Positions 6,180 through 6,199 of a DNA stretch of 6,199 nucleotides are shown in pieces. Source of the stretch: a bacterium CG2_30_54_10. Lineage in GTDB: Bacteria; Muiribacteriota; Ozemobacteria; Ozemobacterales; Ozemobacteraceae. The notes beneath the pieces were generated by a model. The model made no database searches. It was not told where the DNA came from and saw nothing but the letters and a program-made list of their open reading frames with translations. The stretch spans positions 1-6,199 of the forward strand of contig MNYA01000299.1 of NCBI GenBank assembly GCA_001872985.1, written 5' to 3'. The position numbers and the translations under genes are program-made. The number at the start of each line of letters is the position of its first letter. Position 1 is the first letter of the stretch.

Positions 6180-6199
6180 AGGGGGGCGCGTGCCCCCCT
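6180..6199. repeat. Hairpin 3 of the terminal cluster, at the window edge
   Basis: AGGGGGGC (6180-6187) and GCCCCCCT (6192-6199) form a perfect 8-bp stem around GCGT. The window ends exactly at the last paired base, so the stem may be longer, and a T-tract beyond it that would make this a terminator cannot be excluded. Confidence 0.65.

Noticed and set aside
6107..6199. A GTG-started frame open to the right edge (31 codons).
   Set aside because: The G-rich stretch before it is only 3 nt from the GTG, and nearly all of the frame consists of the hairpin cluster. It is most likely a shadow of the repeat.

Overview
The window is a bacterial chromosomal segment of moderate G+C built around type IV pilus (T4P) retraction ATPases and large helical-repeat scaffold proteins. 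Two PilT-family ATPases point to a bacterium with T4P, probably a diderm. The density of HEAT/TPR proteins recalls Deltaproteobacteria-like lineages or candidate phyla such as Riflebacteria, but that is only an impression; there is no rRNA or taxonomic marker here.

Layout: two divergent transcription units share a 132-bp intergenic region (3207-3338). The leftward unit, in transcription order, is a fairly canonical pilT (3206-2133), a second, more divergent pilT paralogue (2122-1085), and a HEAT-repeat protein (1088 to beyond the left edge, incomplete). The spacing is very tight: 10 nt between the two pilT genes and a 4-nt ATGA overlap into the HEAT gene. The first pilT has a consensus extended -10 box ending 6 nt before its ATG, no visible Shine-Dalgarno sequence and an in-frame stop just upstream, so its mRNA is probably leaderless.

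The rightward unit is an 837-residue HEAT / low-complexity linker / TPR fusion (3339-5852), followed 20 nt later by a 64-residue protein resembling the DUF4177 family (5873-6067). The last ~80 bases are very GC-rich (about 75%) and hold three consecutive perfect hairpins without a T-tract, resembling an extragenic palindromic element more than a classical terminator.

How it may work together (inference): the two PilT proteins would form the hexameric retraction motor or motors. The HEAT protein co-transcribed with them and the divergent HEAT-TPR protein are cytoplasmic by sequence (no signal peptide or membrane segment seen). They share a distinctive two-HEAT module and could be scaffolds or adaptors for the motor or its regulation. 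No function can be read directly from the HEAT, HEAT-TPR or small protein. The most interesting features are the recurring HEAT module in genes flanking a tandem pilT pair, the atypical nucleotide-binding and His-box residues of the two motors, the leaderless start, and the terminal hairpin cluster.
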